The position numbers and the translations under genes were made by a program. From Lasioglossum baleicum (taxonomy: Eukaryota; Arthropoda; Insecta; Hymenoptera; Halictidae): a stretch of DNA of 64,000 nucleotides. The notes under the pieces were generated by a model. It saw only the letters and a list, made by a program, of their open reading frames with translations. It was not told the DNA's origin and did no database searches. Location of the stretch: the NCBI RefSeq assembly GCF_051020765.1, contig NW_027469099.1:124001-188000 (forward strand), in the 5' to 3' direction. Of this stretch, positions 43,470 through 58,200 are shown piece by piece (within the stretch, counting starts at the first letter, position 1; each line of letters starts with the position of its first letter).

Positions 43470-46400
43470 CCTCAAACTGTGTGTTCATAACTGGCACTGA
43501 GGGGATCGCAGTGCCACCACTGCGAGGAGGCCCAGGTCTCTCCGCGGCATACGCTGGAAGAATGTCTAGCGTGGTCGGCGCCGCGCAGAGACCTAAGGGG
43601 CGTTATTGGGATGGACCTCTCGTTGCCGGTCGTGGTCGACCACATGATCGGCAGCGAGAGGTCAGGAGCAGCGTTTGCCTCCTTCTGCGAGATTGTGATA
43701 ACGCAGAAGGAGGCAGCGGAGAGGGGGGGGAAGCCGACCCCCTCACCCCCAGGAGGCTAGCATCGGCGGGGCAACCCCGACGAGGCCGACGGCCCCCTGT
43801 AAGGGGCCGCAGACGTAATGGCGGCGGTTGGACTACTTAGTACTTCCACCGCCGGCAAGGGGGGCTGGCCGTTAAGGCGCCCCCGGGGTGGGCAGGTCGC
43901 GGGGGGCGAGGTGGAGCAATAGTCCCCTCCCCCCCTCTACAAAGATGCGACCTGCCGGTCGAACCCCCTCCTTTTATTTTATAATATTTCATTTTATTCT
44001 ATATATATTTTATATTCTATATTATAAATTTTATCTTTATCTTTTATTCCCCTTTATTTTGCCCCCCCTTCTTATGTTTGTTGTGTTTTGTCCATTGTAT
44101 TTATTTACTTATTATTATTTATTTATTTATTGACTTTTATTTTATCTATTTTATCTATACACGTTTTCATTTATTGATTTTATCTTTTATTTTATCGTAT
44201 TTTAAGTTTTATGCTGGTCGACCAGGGGGGCGGGACGGTGGGAGGGGACAGACGCGAGCCGGAACTCGTCTCTGTCCCCTCCTTGACGCGTGCGGGAAAA
44301 AATACAATGCAGCGTGTACGAGTATTTGCACATGTATAAAAATCGGATGGCGCGGTAACAAAAATTCTAAATCATACAGCACAAGTTGCAGCAATGCATG
44401 CGCATAAGTTAAATTACCTGCATACCGCCGTTTCCTCAAACTGTGTGTTCATAACTGGCACTGAGGGGATCGCAGTGCCACCACTGCGAGGAGGCCCAGG
44501 ACTCTCCGCGGCATACGCTGGAAGAATGTCCAGCGTGGTCGGCGCCGCGCAGAGACCTAAGGGGCGTTATTGGGATGGACCTCTCGTTGCCGGTCGTGGT
44601 CGACCACATGATCGGCAGCGAGAGGTCAAGAGCAGCGTTTGCCTCCTTCTGCGAGATTGTGATAACGCAGAAGGAGGCAGCGAAGATTGAGAGGGAAGCC
44701 GACCCCCTCACCGCAAGGAGGCTAGCATCGGCGGGGCAACCCCGACGAGGCCGACGGCCCCCTGTAAGGGGCCGCAGACGTAATGGCGGCGGTGGGACTA
44801 CTTAGTACTTCCACCGCCGCCAAGGGGGGCTGGCCGTCAAGGCGCCCACGAGGTGGGCAGGTCGCGGGGGGCGAGTTGGAGCAATAATCCCCTCCCCCCC
44901 TCTACAAAGATGCGACCTGCCGGTCGACCCCCCTCCTTTTATTTTATAATATTTCATTTTATTCTATATATATTTTATATTCTATATTATAAATTTTATC
45001 TTTATCTTTTATTCCACTTTATTTTGCCACCCCTTATGTTTTGTCCATTGTATTTATTTCTTATTATTATTTATTTATTTATTGTCATTTATTTTATCTA
45101 TTTCATCTATACACGTTTCAATTTATTGATTTTATCTTTTATTTTATCATATTTTTAAGTTTTATGCGGCTCGACCAGGGGGGTGGGACGGGGGGAAGGG
45201 ACAGACGCGAGCCGGAACTCGCCTCTGTCCCCTCCTTGTCGCGTGCGGAAAAAAATACAATGCAGCGTGTACGAGTATTTGCACATGTATAAAAATCGGA
45301 TGGCGCGGTAACAAAAATTCTAAATCATACAGCACAAGTTGCAGCAATGCATGCGCATAAGTTAAATTACCTGCATACCGCCGTTTCCTCAAACTGTGTG
45401 TTCATAACTGGCACTGAGGGGATCGCAGTGCCACCACTGCGAGGAGGCCCAGGACTCTCCGCGGCATACGCTGGAAGAATGTCCAGCGTGGTCGGCGCCG
45501 CGCAGAGACCTAAGGGGCGTTATTGGGATGGACCTCTCGTTGCCGGTCGTGGTCGACCACATGATCGGCAGCGAGAGGTCAGGAGCAGCGTTTGCCTCCT
45601 TCTGCGAGATTGTGATAACGCAGAAGGAGGCAGCGGAGAGGGGGGGGAAGCCGACCCCCTCACCCCCAGGAGGCTAGCATCGGCGGGGCAACCCCGACGA
45701 GGCCGACGGCCCCCTGTAAGGGGCCGCAGACGTAATGGCGGCGGTTGGACTACTTAGTACTTCCACCGCCGGCAAGGGGGGCTGGCCGTTAAGGCGCCCC
45801 CGGGGTGGGCAGGTCGCGGGGGGCGAGGTGGAGCAATAGTCCCCTCCCCCCCTCTACAAAGATGCGACCTGCCGGTCGAACCCCCTCCTTTTATTTTATA
45901 ATATTTCATTTTATTCTATATATATTTTATATTCTATATTATAAATTTTATCTTTATCTTTTATTCCCCTTTATTTTGCCCCCCCTTCTTATGTTTGTTG
46001 TGTTTTGTCCATTGTATTTATTTACTTATTATTATTTATTTATTTATTGACTTTTATTTTATCTATTTTATCTATACACGTTTTCATTTATTGATTTTAT
46101 CTTTTATTTTATCGTATTTTAAGTTTTATGCTGGTCGACCAGGGGGGCGGGACGGTGGGAGGGGACAGACGCGAGCCGGAACTCGTCTCTGTCCCCTCCT
46201 TGACGCGTGCGGGAAAAAATACAATGCAGCGTGTACGAGTATTTGCACATGTATAAAAATCGGATGGCGCGGTAACAAAAATTCTAAATCATACAGCACA
46301 AGTTGCAGCAATGCATGCGCATAAGTTAAATTACCTGCATACCGCCGTTTCCTCAAACTGTGTGTTCATAACTGGCACTGAGGGGATCGCAGTGCCACCA

Positions 46401-48195
46401 CTGCGAGGAGGCCCAGGACTCTCCGCGGCATACGCTGGAAGAATGTCCAGCGTGGTCGGCGCCGCGCAGAGACCTAAGGGGCGTTATTGGGATGGACCTC
46501 TCGTTGCCGGTCGTGGTCGACCACATGATCGGCAGCGAGAGGTCAAGAGCAGCGTTTGCCTCCTTCTGCGAGATTGTGATAACGCAGAAGGAGGCAGCGA
46601 AGATTGAGAGGGAAGCCGACCCCCTCACCGCAAGGAGGCTAGCATCGGCGGGGCAACCCCGACGAGGCCGACGGCCCCCTGTAAGGGGCCGCAGACGTAA
46701 TGGCGGCGGTGGGACTACTTAGTACTTCCACCGCCGCCAAGGGGGGCTGGCCGTCAAGGCGCCCACGAGCTGGGCAGGTCGCGGGGGGCGAGGTGGAGCA
46801 ATAATCCCCTCCCCCCCTCTACAAAGATGCGACCTGCCGGTCGACCCCCCTCCTTTTATTTTATAATATTTCATTTTATTCTATATATATTTTATATTCT
46901 ATATTATAAATTTTATCTTTATCTTTTATTCCACTTTATTTTGCCACCCCTTATGTTTTGTCCATTGTATTTATTTCTTATTATTATTTATTTATTTATT
47001 GTCATTTATTTTATCTATTTCATCTATACACGTTTTAATTTATTGATTTTATCTTTTATTTTATCATATTTTTAAGTTTTATGCGGCTCGACCAGGGGGG
47101 TGGGACGGGGGGAAGGGACAGACGCGAGCCGGAACTCGCCTCTGTCCCCTCCTTGTCGCGTGCGGAAAAAAATACAATGCAGCGTGTACGAGTATTTGCA
47201 CATGTATAAAAATCGGATGGCGCGGTAACAAAAATTCTAAATCATACAGCACAAGTTGCAGCAATGCATGCGCGTAAGTTAAATTACCTGCATACCGCCG
47301 TTTCCTCAAACTGTGTGTTCATAACTGGCACTGAGGGGATCGCAGTGCCACCACTGCGAGGAGGCCCAGGACTCTCCGCGGCATACGCTGGAAGAATGTC
47401 CAGCGTGGTCGGCGCCGCGCAGAGACCTAAGGGGCGTTATTGGGATGGACCTCTCGTTGCCGGTCGTGGTCGACCACATGATCGGCAGCGAGAGGTCAGG
47501 AGCAGCGTTTGCCTCCTTCTGCGAGATTGTGATAACGCAGAAGGAGGCAGCGGAGAGGGAGAGGGAAGCCGACCCCCTCACCGCCAGGAGGCTAGCATCG
47601 GCGGGGCAACCCCGACGAGGCCGACGGCCCCCTGTAAGGGGCCGCAGACGTAATGGCGGCGGTGGGACTACTTAGTACTTCCACCGCCGCCAAGGGGGGC
47701 TGGCCGTTAAGGCGCCCCCGGGGTGGGCAGCTCGCGGGGGGCGAGGTGGAGCAATAATCCCCTGCCCCCATCTACAAAGATGAGACCTGCCGGTCGACCC
47801 CCCTCCTTTTATTTTATAATATTTCATTTTATACTATATATATTTTATATTCTATATTATAAATTTTATCTTCATCTTTTATTCATCTTTATTTTACCAC
47901 CCCTTCTTATGTTTGTTGTGTTTTGTCCATTGTATTTATTTACTTATTATTATTTATTTATTTATTGACTTTTATTTTATCTATTTTATCTATACACGTT
48001 TTCATTTATTGATTTTATCTTTTATTTTATCGTATTTTAAGTTTTATGCGATTCGACCAGGGGGGTGGGACGGGGGGAGGGGACAGACGCGAGTCGGAAC
48101 TCGCCTCTGTCCCCTCCTTGTCGCGTGCGGAAAAAAATACAATGCAGCGTATACGAGTATTTGCACATGTATACAAATCGGATGGCGCGGTAACA
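43470..48195 (+). repeat. Five-monomer higher-order repeat, copy 2
   Basis: Near-identical to 38670-43400. After about 48195 the sequence switches to a different monomer type (ACAGCACTAG, CTAGGGGGCG). A further monomer with the same GCGCGTAAG and TCTTCATC markers reappears at 50147-50900. Confidence 0.85.
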
Positions 48196-51100
48196 AAAAT
48201 TCTAAATTATACAGCACTAGTTGCAGCAATGCATGCGCATAAGTTAAATTACCTGCATACCGCCGTTTCCTCAAACTGTGTGTTCATAACTGGCACTGGG
48301 AGGATCGCTGTGCCACCACTACGAGGAGGCCCGGGACTCTGCGCGGCATACGCTGGAAGAATATCCAGCGTGGTCGGCGCCGCGCAGAGACCTAGGGGGC
48401 GTTATTGGAATGGACCTCTCGTTGCCGGTCGTGGTCGACCACATGATCGGCAGCGAGAGGTCAAGAACAGCGTTTGCCTCTTTCTGCGAGATTGTGATAA
48501 CGCAGAAGGAGGCAGCGGAGAGGGAGAGGGAAGCCGACCCCCTCACCGCCAGGAGGCTAGCATCGGCGGGGCAACCCCGACGAGGCCGACGGCGCCCTGT
48601 AAGGGGCCGCAGACGTAATGGCGGCGGTGGGACTACTTAGTACTTCCACCGCCGCCAAGGGGGGCTGGCCGTTAAGGCGCCCCCGAGGTGGGCAGGTCGC
48701 GGGGGGCGAGGTGGAGCAATAATCCCCTCCCCCCCTCTACAAAGATGCGACCTGCCGGTCGACCCCCCTCGTCTTATTTTATAATATTTCATTTTATTCT
48801 ATATATATTTTATATTCTATATTATAAATTTTATCTTTATCTTTTATTCCCCTTTATTTTGCCCCCCCTTCTTATGTTTGTTGTGTTTGGTCCATTGTAT
48901 TTATTTACTTATTATTATTTATTTATTTATTGACTTTTATTTTATCTATTTTATCTGTACACGTTTTCATTTATTGATTTTATCTTTTATTTTATCGTAT
49001 TTTAAGTTTTATGCGTTTCGACCAGGGGGGTGGGACGGGGGGAGGGGACAGACGCGAGCCGGAACTCGCCTCTGTCCCCTCCTTGTCGCGTGCGGAAAAA
49101 AATACAATGCAGCGTATACGAGTATTTGCACATGTATATAAATCGGATGGCGCGGTAACAAAAATTCTAAATTATACAGCACTAGTTGCAGCAATGCATG
49201 CGCATAAGTTAAATTACCTGCATACCGCCGTTTCCTCAAACTGTGTGTTCATAACTGGCACTGGGAGGATCGCAGTGCCACCACTGCGAGGAGGCCCGGG
49301 ACTCTGCGCGGCATACGCTGGAAGAATATCCAGCGTGGTCGGCGCCGCGCAGAGACCTAAGGGGCGTTATTGGAATGGACCTCTCGTTGCCGGTCGTGGT
49401 CGACCACATGATCGGCAGCGAGAGGTCAAGAACAGCGTTTGCCTCTTTCTGCGAGATTGTGATAACGCAGAAGGAGGCAGCGGAGAGGGAGAGGGAAGCC
49501 GACCCCCTCACCGCCAGGAGGCTAGCATCGGCGGGGCAACCCCGACGAGGCCGACGGCGCCCTGTAAGGGGCCGCAGACGTAATGGCGGCGGTGGGACTA
49601 CTTAGTACTTCCACCGCCGCCAAGGGGGGCTGGCCGTTAAGGCGCCCCCGAGGTGGGCAGGTCGCGGGGGGCGAGGTGGAGCAATAATCCCCTCCCCCCC
49701 TCTACAAAGATGCGACCTGCCGGTCGACCCCCCTCCTTTTATTTTATAATATTTCATTTTATTCTATATATATTTTATATTCTATATTATAAATTTTATC
49801 TTTATCTTTTATTCCACTTTATTTTGCCACCCCTTATGTTTTGTCCATTGTATTTATTTCTTATTATTATTTATTTATTTATTGTCATTTATTTTATCTA
49901 TTTCATCTATACACGTTTTAATTTATTGATTTTATCTTTTATTTTATCATATTTTTAAGTTTTATGCGGCTCGACCAGGGGGGTGGGACGGGGGGAAGGG
50001 ACAGACGCGAGCCGGAACTCGCCTCGGTCCCCTCCTTGTCGCGTGCGGAAAAAAATACAATGCAGCGTGTACGAGTATTTGCACATGTATAAAAATCGGA
50101 TGGCGCGGTAACAAAAATTCTAAATCATACAGCACAAGTTGCAGCAATGCATGCGCGTAAGTTAAATTACCTGCATACCGCCGTTTCCTCAAACTGTGTG
50201 TTCATAACTGGCACTGAGGGGATCGCAGTGCCACCACTGCGAGGAGGCCCAGGACTCTCCGCGGCATACGCTGGAAGAATGTCCAGCGTGGTCGGCGCCG
50301 CGCAGAGACCTAAGGGGCGTTATTGGGATGGACCTCTCGTTGCCGGTCGTGGTCGACCACATGATCGGCAGCGAGAGGTCAGGAGCAGCGTTTGCCTCCT
50401 TCTGCGAGATTGTGATAACGCAGAAGGAGGCAGCGGAGAGGGAGAGGGAAGCCGACCCCCTCACCGCCAGGAGGCTAGCATCGGCGGGGCAACCCCGACG
50501 AGGCCGACGGCCCCCTGTAAGGGGCCGCAGACGTAATGGCGGCGGTGGGACTACTTAGTACTTCCACCGCCGCCAAGGGGGGCTGGCCGTTAAGGCGCCC
50601 CCGGGGTGGGCAGCTCGCGGGGGGCGAGGTGGAGCAATAATCCCCTGCCCCCATCTACAAAGATGAGACCTGCCGGTCGACCCCCCTCCTTTTATTTTAT
50701 AATATTTCATTTTATACTATATATATTTTATATTCTATATTATAAATTTTATCTTCATCTTTTATTCATCTTTATTTTACCACCCCTTCTTATGTTTGTT
50801 GTGTTTTGTCCATTGTATTTATTTACTTATTATTATTTATTTATTTATTGACTTTTATTTTATCTATTTTATCTATACACGTTTTCATTTATTGATTTTA
50901 TCTTTTATTTTATCGTATTTTTAAGTTTTAAGCGGGTCAACCAGGGTGGCGGGACGGGGGTAGGGGACAGACGCGAGCCGGAACTCGCCTCTGTCCCCTC
51001 CTTGTCGCGTGCGGAAAAAAATACAATGCAGTGTGTACGAGTATTTGCACATGTATAAAAATCGGATGGCGCGGTAACAAAAATCCTAAATTATACAGCA

Positions 51101-52204
51101 CAAGTTGCAGCAATGCATGCGCATAAGTTAAATTACCTGCATACCGCCGTTTCCTCAAACTGTGTGTTCATAACTGGCACTGGGAGGATCGCAGTGCCAC
51201 CACTGCGAGGAGGCCCGGGACTCTGCGCGGCATACGCTGGAAGAATGTCCAGCGTGGTCGGCACCGCGCAGAGACCTAAGGGACGTTATTGGGATGGACC
51301 TCTCGTTGCCGGTCGTGGTCGAACACATGATCGGCAGCGAGAGGTCAAGAACAGCGTTTGCCTCCTTCTGCGAGATTGTGATAACGCAGAAGGAGGCAGC
51401 GGAGAGGGAGAGGAAAGCCGACCCCCTCTCCGCCAGGAGGCTAGCATCGGCGGGGCAACCCCGACGAGGCCGACGGCCCCCTGTAAGGGGCCGCAGACGT
51501 AATGGCGGCGGTGGGACTACTTAGTACTTCTACCGCCGCCAAGGGGGGCTGGCCGTTAAGGCGCCCCCGGGGTGGGCAGCTCGCGGGGGGCGAGGTGGAG
51601 CAATAATCCCCTCCCCCCTCTACAAAGATGCGACCTGCCGGTCGACACCCCTCCTTTTATTTTATAATATTTCATTTTATTCTATATATATTTTATATTC
51701 TATATTATAAATTTTATCTTTATCTTTTATTCCCCTTTATTTTGCCCCCCTTCTTATGTTTGTTGTGTTTTGTCCATTGTATTTATTTACTTATTATTAT
51801 TTATTTATTTATTGACTTTTATTTTATCTATTTTATCTATACACGTTTTCATTTATTGATTTTACCTTTTATTTTATCGTATTTTTAAGTTTTAAGCGGG
51901 TCAACCAGGGCGGCGGGACGGGGGTAGGGGACAGACGCGAGCCGGAACTCGCCTCTGTCCCCTCCTTGTCGCGTGCGGAAAAAAATACAATGCAGTGTGT
52001 ACGAGTATTTGCACATGTATAAAAATCGGATGGCGCGGTAACAAAAATCCTAAATTATACAGCACAAGTTGCAGCAATGCATGCGCATAAGTTAAATTAC
52101 CTGCATACCGCCGTTTCCTCAAACTCTGTATTCATAACTGGCACTGGGAGGATCGCAGTGCCACCACTGCGAGGAGGGCCAGGACTCTGCGCGGCAGACG
52201 CTGG

Positions 52205-55200
52205 AAGAATGTCCAGCGTGGTCGGCGCCGCGCAGAGACCTAAGGGGCGTTATTGGGATGGACCTCTCGTTGCCGGTCGTGGTCGAACACATGATCGGCA
52301 GCGAGAGGTCAAGAGCAGCGTTTGCCTCCTTCTGCGAGATTGTGATAACGCAGAAGGAGGCAGCGGAGAGGGAGAGGAAAGCCGACCCCCTCTCCGCCAG
52401 GAGGCTAGCATCGGCGGGGCAACCCCGACGAGGCCGACGGACCCCTGTAAGGGGCCGCAGACGTAATGGCGGCGGTGGGACTACTTAGTACTTCCACCGC
52501 CGAAAAGGGGGGCTGGCCGTTAAGGCGCCCCCGGGGTGGGCAGGTCGCGGGGGGCGAGGTGGAGCAATAATCCCCTCCCCCCCTCTACAAAGATGCGACC
52601 TGCCGGACGACCCCCCTCGTTTTATTTTATAATATTTCATTTCATTCTCTATATATTTTATATTCTATATTATAAATTTTATCTTTATCTTTTATTCCCC
52701 TTTATTTTGCCCCCCTTCTTATGTTTGTTGTGTTTTGTCCATTGTATTTATTTACTTATTATTATTTATTTATTTATTGACTTTTATTTTATCTATTTTA
52801 TCTACACACGTTTTCATTTATTGATTTTATCTTTTATTTTATCGTATTTTAAGTTTTATGCGATTCGACCAGGGGGTGGGACGGGGGGAGGGGACAGACG
52901 CGAGCCGGAACTCGCCTCTGTCCCCTCCTTGTCGCGTGCGGAAAAAAATACAATGCAGCGTGTACGAGTATTTGCACATGTATACAAATCGGATGGCGCG
53001 GTAACAAAAATTCTAAATTATACAGCACTAGTTGCAGCAATGCATGCGCATAAGTTAAATTACCTGCATACCGCCGTTTCCTCAAACTGTGTGTTCATAA
53101 CTGGCACTGGGAGGATCGCAGTGCCACCACTGCGAGGAGGCCCGGGACTCTGCGCGGCATACGCTGGAAGAATGTCCAGCGTGGTCGGCGCCGCGCAGAG
53201 ACCTAAGGGGCGTTATTGGGATGGACCTCTCGTTGCCGGTCGTGGTCGAACACATGATCGGCAGCGAGAGGTCAAGAGCAGCGTTCGCCTCCTTCTGCGA
53301 GATTGTGATAACGCAGAAGGAGGCAGCGGAGAGGGAGAGGAAAGCCGACCCCCTCTCCGCCAGGAGGCTTGCATCGGTGGGGCAACCCCGACGAGTCCGA
53401 CGGCCCCCTGTAAGGGGCCGCAGACGTAATGGCGGCGGTGGGACTACTTAGTACTTCCTCCGCCGCCAAGGGGGGCTGGCCGTTAAGGCGCCCCCGGGGT
53501 GGGCAGCTCGCGGGGGGCGAGGTGGAGCAATAATCCCCTCCTCCCTCTACAAAGATGCGACCTGCCGGTCGACCCCCCTCCTTTTATTTTATAATATTTC
53601 ATTTTATTCTATATATATTTTATATTCTATATTATAAATTTTATCTTTATCTTTTATTCCCCTTTATTTTGCCCCCCTTCTTATGTTTGTTGTGTTTTGT
53701 CCATTGTATTTATTTACTTATTATTATTTATTTATTTATTGACTTTTGAGAGCCGGAACTCGCCTCTGTCCCCTCCTTGTCGCGTGCGGAAAAAAATACA
53801 ATGCAGCGTGTACGAGTATTTGCACATGTATAAAAATCGGATGGCGCGGTAACAAAAATTCTAAATTATACAGCACAAGTTGCATCAATGCATGCGCATA
53901 AGTTAAATTACCTGCATACCGCCGTTTCCTCAAACTGTGTGTTCATAACTGGCACTGGGAGGATCGCAGTGCCACCACTGCGAGGAGGCCCAGGACTCTG
54001 CGCGGCATGCGCTGGAAGAATGTCCAGCGTGGTCGGCGCCGCGCAGAGACCTAAGGGGCGTTATTGGGATGGACCTCTCGTTGCCGGTCGTGGTCGAACA
54101 CATGATCGGCAGCGAGAGGTCAAGAGCAGCGTTTGCCTCCTTCTGCGAGATTGTGATAACGCAGAAGGAGGCAGCGGAGAGGGAGAGGAAAGCCGACCCC
54201 CTCTCCGCCAGGAGGCTAGCATCGGCGGGGCAACCCCGACGAGTCCGACGGCCCCCTGTAAGGGGCCGCAGACGTAATGGCGGCGGTGGGACTACTTAGT
54301 ACTTCCACCGCCGCCAAGGGGGGCTGGCCGTTAAGGCGCCCCCGGGGTGGGCAACTCGCGGGGGGCGAGGTGGAGCAATAATCCCCACCCCCCTCTACAA
54401 AGATGCGACCTGCCGGTCGACCCCCCTCCTTTTATTTTATACTATTTCATTTTATTCTATATATATTTTATATTCTATATTATAAATTTTATCTTTATCT
54501 TTTATTCCCCTTTATTTTGCCCCCTTCTTATGTTTGTTGTGTTTTGTTCATTGTATTTATTTACTTATTATTATTTATTTATTTATTGACTTTTATTTTA
54601 TCTATTTTATCTACACACGTTTTCATTTATTGATTTTATCTTTTATTTTATCGTATTTTAAGTTTTATGCGATTCGACCAGGGGGTGGGACGGGGGGAGG
54701 GGACAGACGCGAGCCGGAACTCGCCTCTGTCCCCTCCTTGTCGCGTGCGGAAAAAAATACAATGCAGCGTGTACGAGTATTTGCACATGTATACAAATCG
54801 GATGGCGCGGTAACAAAAATTCTAAATTATACAGCACTAGTTGCAGCAATGCATGCGCATAAGTTAAATTACCTGCATACCGCCGTTTCCTCAAACTGTG
54901 TGTTCATAACTGGCACTGGGAGGATCGCAGTGCCACCACTACGAGGAGGCACGGGACTCTGCGCTGCATACGCTGGAAGAATGTCCAGCGTGGTCGGCAC
55001 CGCGCAAAGACCTAAGGGGCGTTATTGGGATGGACCTCTCGTTGCCGGTCGTGGTCGAACACATGATCGGCAGCGAGAGGTCAAGAGCAGCGTTTGCCTC
55101 CTTCTGCGAGATTGTGATAACGCAGAAGGAGGCAGCGGAGAGGGAGAGGAAAGCCGACCCCCTCTCCGCCAGGAGGCTTGCATCGGTGGGGCAACCCCGA

Positions 55201-58200
55201 CGAGTCCGACGGCCCCCTGTAAGGGGCCGCAGACGTAATGGCGGCGGTGGGACTACTTAGTACTTCCACCGCCGCCAAGGGGGGCTGGCCGTTAAGGCGC
55301 CCCCGGGGTGGGCAACTCGCGGGGGGCGAGGTGGAGCAATAATCCCCTCCCCCCTCTACAAAGATGCGACCTGCCGGTCGACCCCCCTCCTTTTATTTTA
55401 TACTATTTCATTTTATTCTATATATATTTTATATTCAATATTATAAATTTTATCTTTATCTTTTATTCCCCTTTATATTGCCCCCTTCTTATGTTTGTTG
55501 TGTTTTGTCCATTGTATTTATTTACTTATTATTATTTATTTATTTATTGACTTTTATTTTATCTATTTTATCTACACACGTTTTCATTTATTGATTTTAT
55601 CTTTTATTTTATCGTATTTTAAGTTTTATGCGATTCGACCAGGGGGTGGGACGGGGGGAGGGGACAGACGCGAGCCGGAACTCGCCTCTGTCCCCTCCTT
55701 GTCGCGTGCGGAAAAAAATACAATGCAGCGTGTACGAGTATTTGCACATGTATACAAATCGGATGGCGCGGTAACAAAAATTCTAAATTATACAGCACTA
55801 GTTGCAGCAATGCATGCGCATAAGTTAAATTACCTGCAGACCGCCGTTTCCTCAAACTGTGTGTTCATAACTGGCACTGGGAGGATCGCAGTGCCACCAC
55901 TGCGAGGAGGCCCAGGACTCTGCGCTGCATACGCTGGAAGAATGCCCAGCGTGGTCGGCACCGCGCAGAGACCTAAGGGACGTTATTGGGATGGACCTCT
56001 CGTTGCCGGCCGTGGTCGACCACATGATCGGCAGCGAGAGGTCAAGAGCAGCGTTTGCCTCCTTCTGCGAGATTGTGATAACGCAGAAGGAGGCAGCGGA
56101 GAGGGAGAGGAAAGCCGACCCCCTCTCCGCCAGGAGGCTTGCATCGGTGGGGCAACCCCGACGAGTCCGACGGCCCCCTGTGAGGGGCCGCAGACGTAAT
56201 GGCGGCGGTGGGACTACTTAGTACTTCCACCGCCGCCAAGGGGGGCTGGCCGTTAAGGCGCCCCCGGGGTGGGCAACTCGCGGGGGGCGAGGTGGAGCAA
56301 TAATCCCCTCCCCCCTCTACAAAGATGCGACCTGCCGGTCGACCCCCCTCCTTTTATTTTATACTATTTCATTTTATTCTATATATATTTTATATTCTAT
56401 ATTATAAATTTTATCTTTATCTTTTATTCCCCTTTATTTTGCCCCCTTCTTATGTTTGTTGTGTTTTGTCCATTGTATGTATTTACTTATTATTATTTAT
56501 TTATTTATTGACTTTTATTTTATCTATTTTATCTACACACGTTTTCATTTATTGATTTTATCTTTTATTTTATCGTATTTTAAGTTTTATGCGATTCGAC
56601 CAGGGGGTGGGACGGGGGGAGGGGACAGACGCGAGCCGGAACTCGCCTCTGTCCCCTCCTTGTCGCGTGCGGAAAAAAATACAATGCAGCGTGTACGAGT
56701 ATTTGCACATGTATACAAATCGGATGGCGCGGTAACAAAAATTCTAAATTATACAGCACTAGTTGCAGCAATGCATGCGCATAAGTTAAATTACCTGCAT
56801 ACCGCCGTTTCCTCAAACTGTGTGTTCATAACTGGCACTGGGAGGATCGCAGTGCCACCACTGCGAGGAGGCCCAGGACTCTGCGCTGCATACGCTGGAA
56901 GAATGTCCAGCGTGGTCGGCACCGCGCAGAGACCTAAGGGACGTTATTGGGATGGACCTCTCGTTGCCGGCCGTGGTCGACCACATGATCGGCAGCGAGA
57001 GGTCAAGAGCAGCGTTTGCCTCCTTCTGCGAGATTGTGATAACGCAGAAGGAGGCAGCGGAGAGGGAGAGGAAAGCCGACCCCCTCTCCGCCAGGAGGCT
57101 TGCATCGGTGGGGCAACCCCGACGAGTCCGACGGCCCCCTGTAAGGGGCCGCAGACGTAATGGCGGCGGTGGGACTACTTAGTACTTCCACCGCCGCCAA
57201 GGGGGGCTGGCCGTTAAGGCGCCCCCGGGGTGGGCAACTCGCGGGGGGCGAGGTGGAGCAATAATCCCCTCCCCCCTCTACAAAGATGCGACCTGCCGGT
57301 CGACCCCCCTCCTTTTATTTTATACTATTTCATTTTATTCTATATATATTTTATATTCTATATTATAAATTTTATCTTTATCTTTTATTCCCCTTTATTT
57401 TGCCCCCTTCTTATGTTTGTTGTGTTTTGTCCATTGTATGTATTTACTTATTATTATTTATTTATTTATTGACTTTTATTTTATCTATTTTATCTACACA
57501 CGTTTTCATTTATTGATTTTATCTTTTATTTTATCGTATTTTAAGTTTTATGCGATTCGACCAGGGGGTGGGACGGGGGGAGGGGACAGACGCGAGCCGG
57601 AACTCGCCTCTGTCCCCTCCTTGTCGCGTGCGGAAAAAAATACAATGCAGCGTGTACGAGTATTTGCACATGTATACAAATCGGATGGCGCGGTAACAAA
57701 AATTCTAAATTATACAGCACTAGTTGCAGCAATGCATGCGCATAAGTTAAATTACCTGCATACCGCCGTTTCCTCAAACTGTGTGTTCATAACTGGCACT
57801 GGGAGGATCGCAGTGCCACCACTGCGAGGAGGCCCAGGACTCTGCGCTGCATACGCTGGAAGAATGTCCAGCGTGGTCGGCACCGCGCAGAGACCTAAGG
57901 GACGTTATTGGGATGGACCTCTCGTTGCCGGCCGTGGTCGACCACATGATCGGCAGCGAGAGGTCAAGAGCAGCGTTTGCCTCCTTCTGCGAGATTGTGA
58001 TAGCGCAGAAGGAGGCAGCGGAGAGGGAGAGGAAAGCCGACCCCCTCTCTGCCAGGAGGCTAGCATCGGCGGGGCAACCCCGACGAGTGCGACGGCCCCC
58101 TATAAGGGGCCGCAGACGTAATGGCGGCGGTGGGACTACTTAGTACTTCCACCGCCGCCAAGGGGGGCTGGCCGTTAAGGCGCCCCCGGGGTGGGCAGCT

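Noticed and set aside
52536..53429. A 297-codon open frame spanning most of a satellite monomer (also 59155-60048), and 190-234-codon frames in neighbouring copies
   Set aside because: The predicted protein is low-complexity Phe/Tyr/Leu/Ile from the T-rich spacer followed by hairpin sequence. The frame is broken in most other monomers by 1-bp indels and variable C or G runs, and stops fall in different places.
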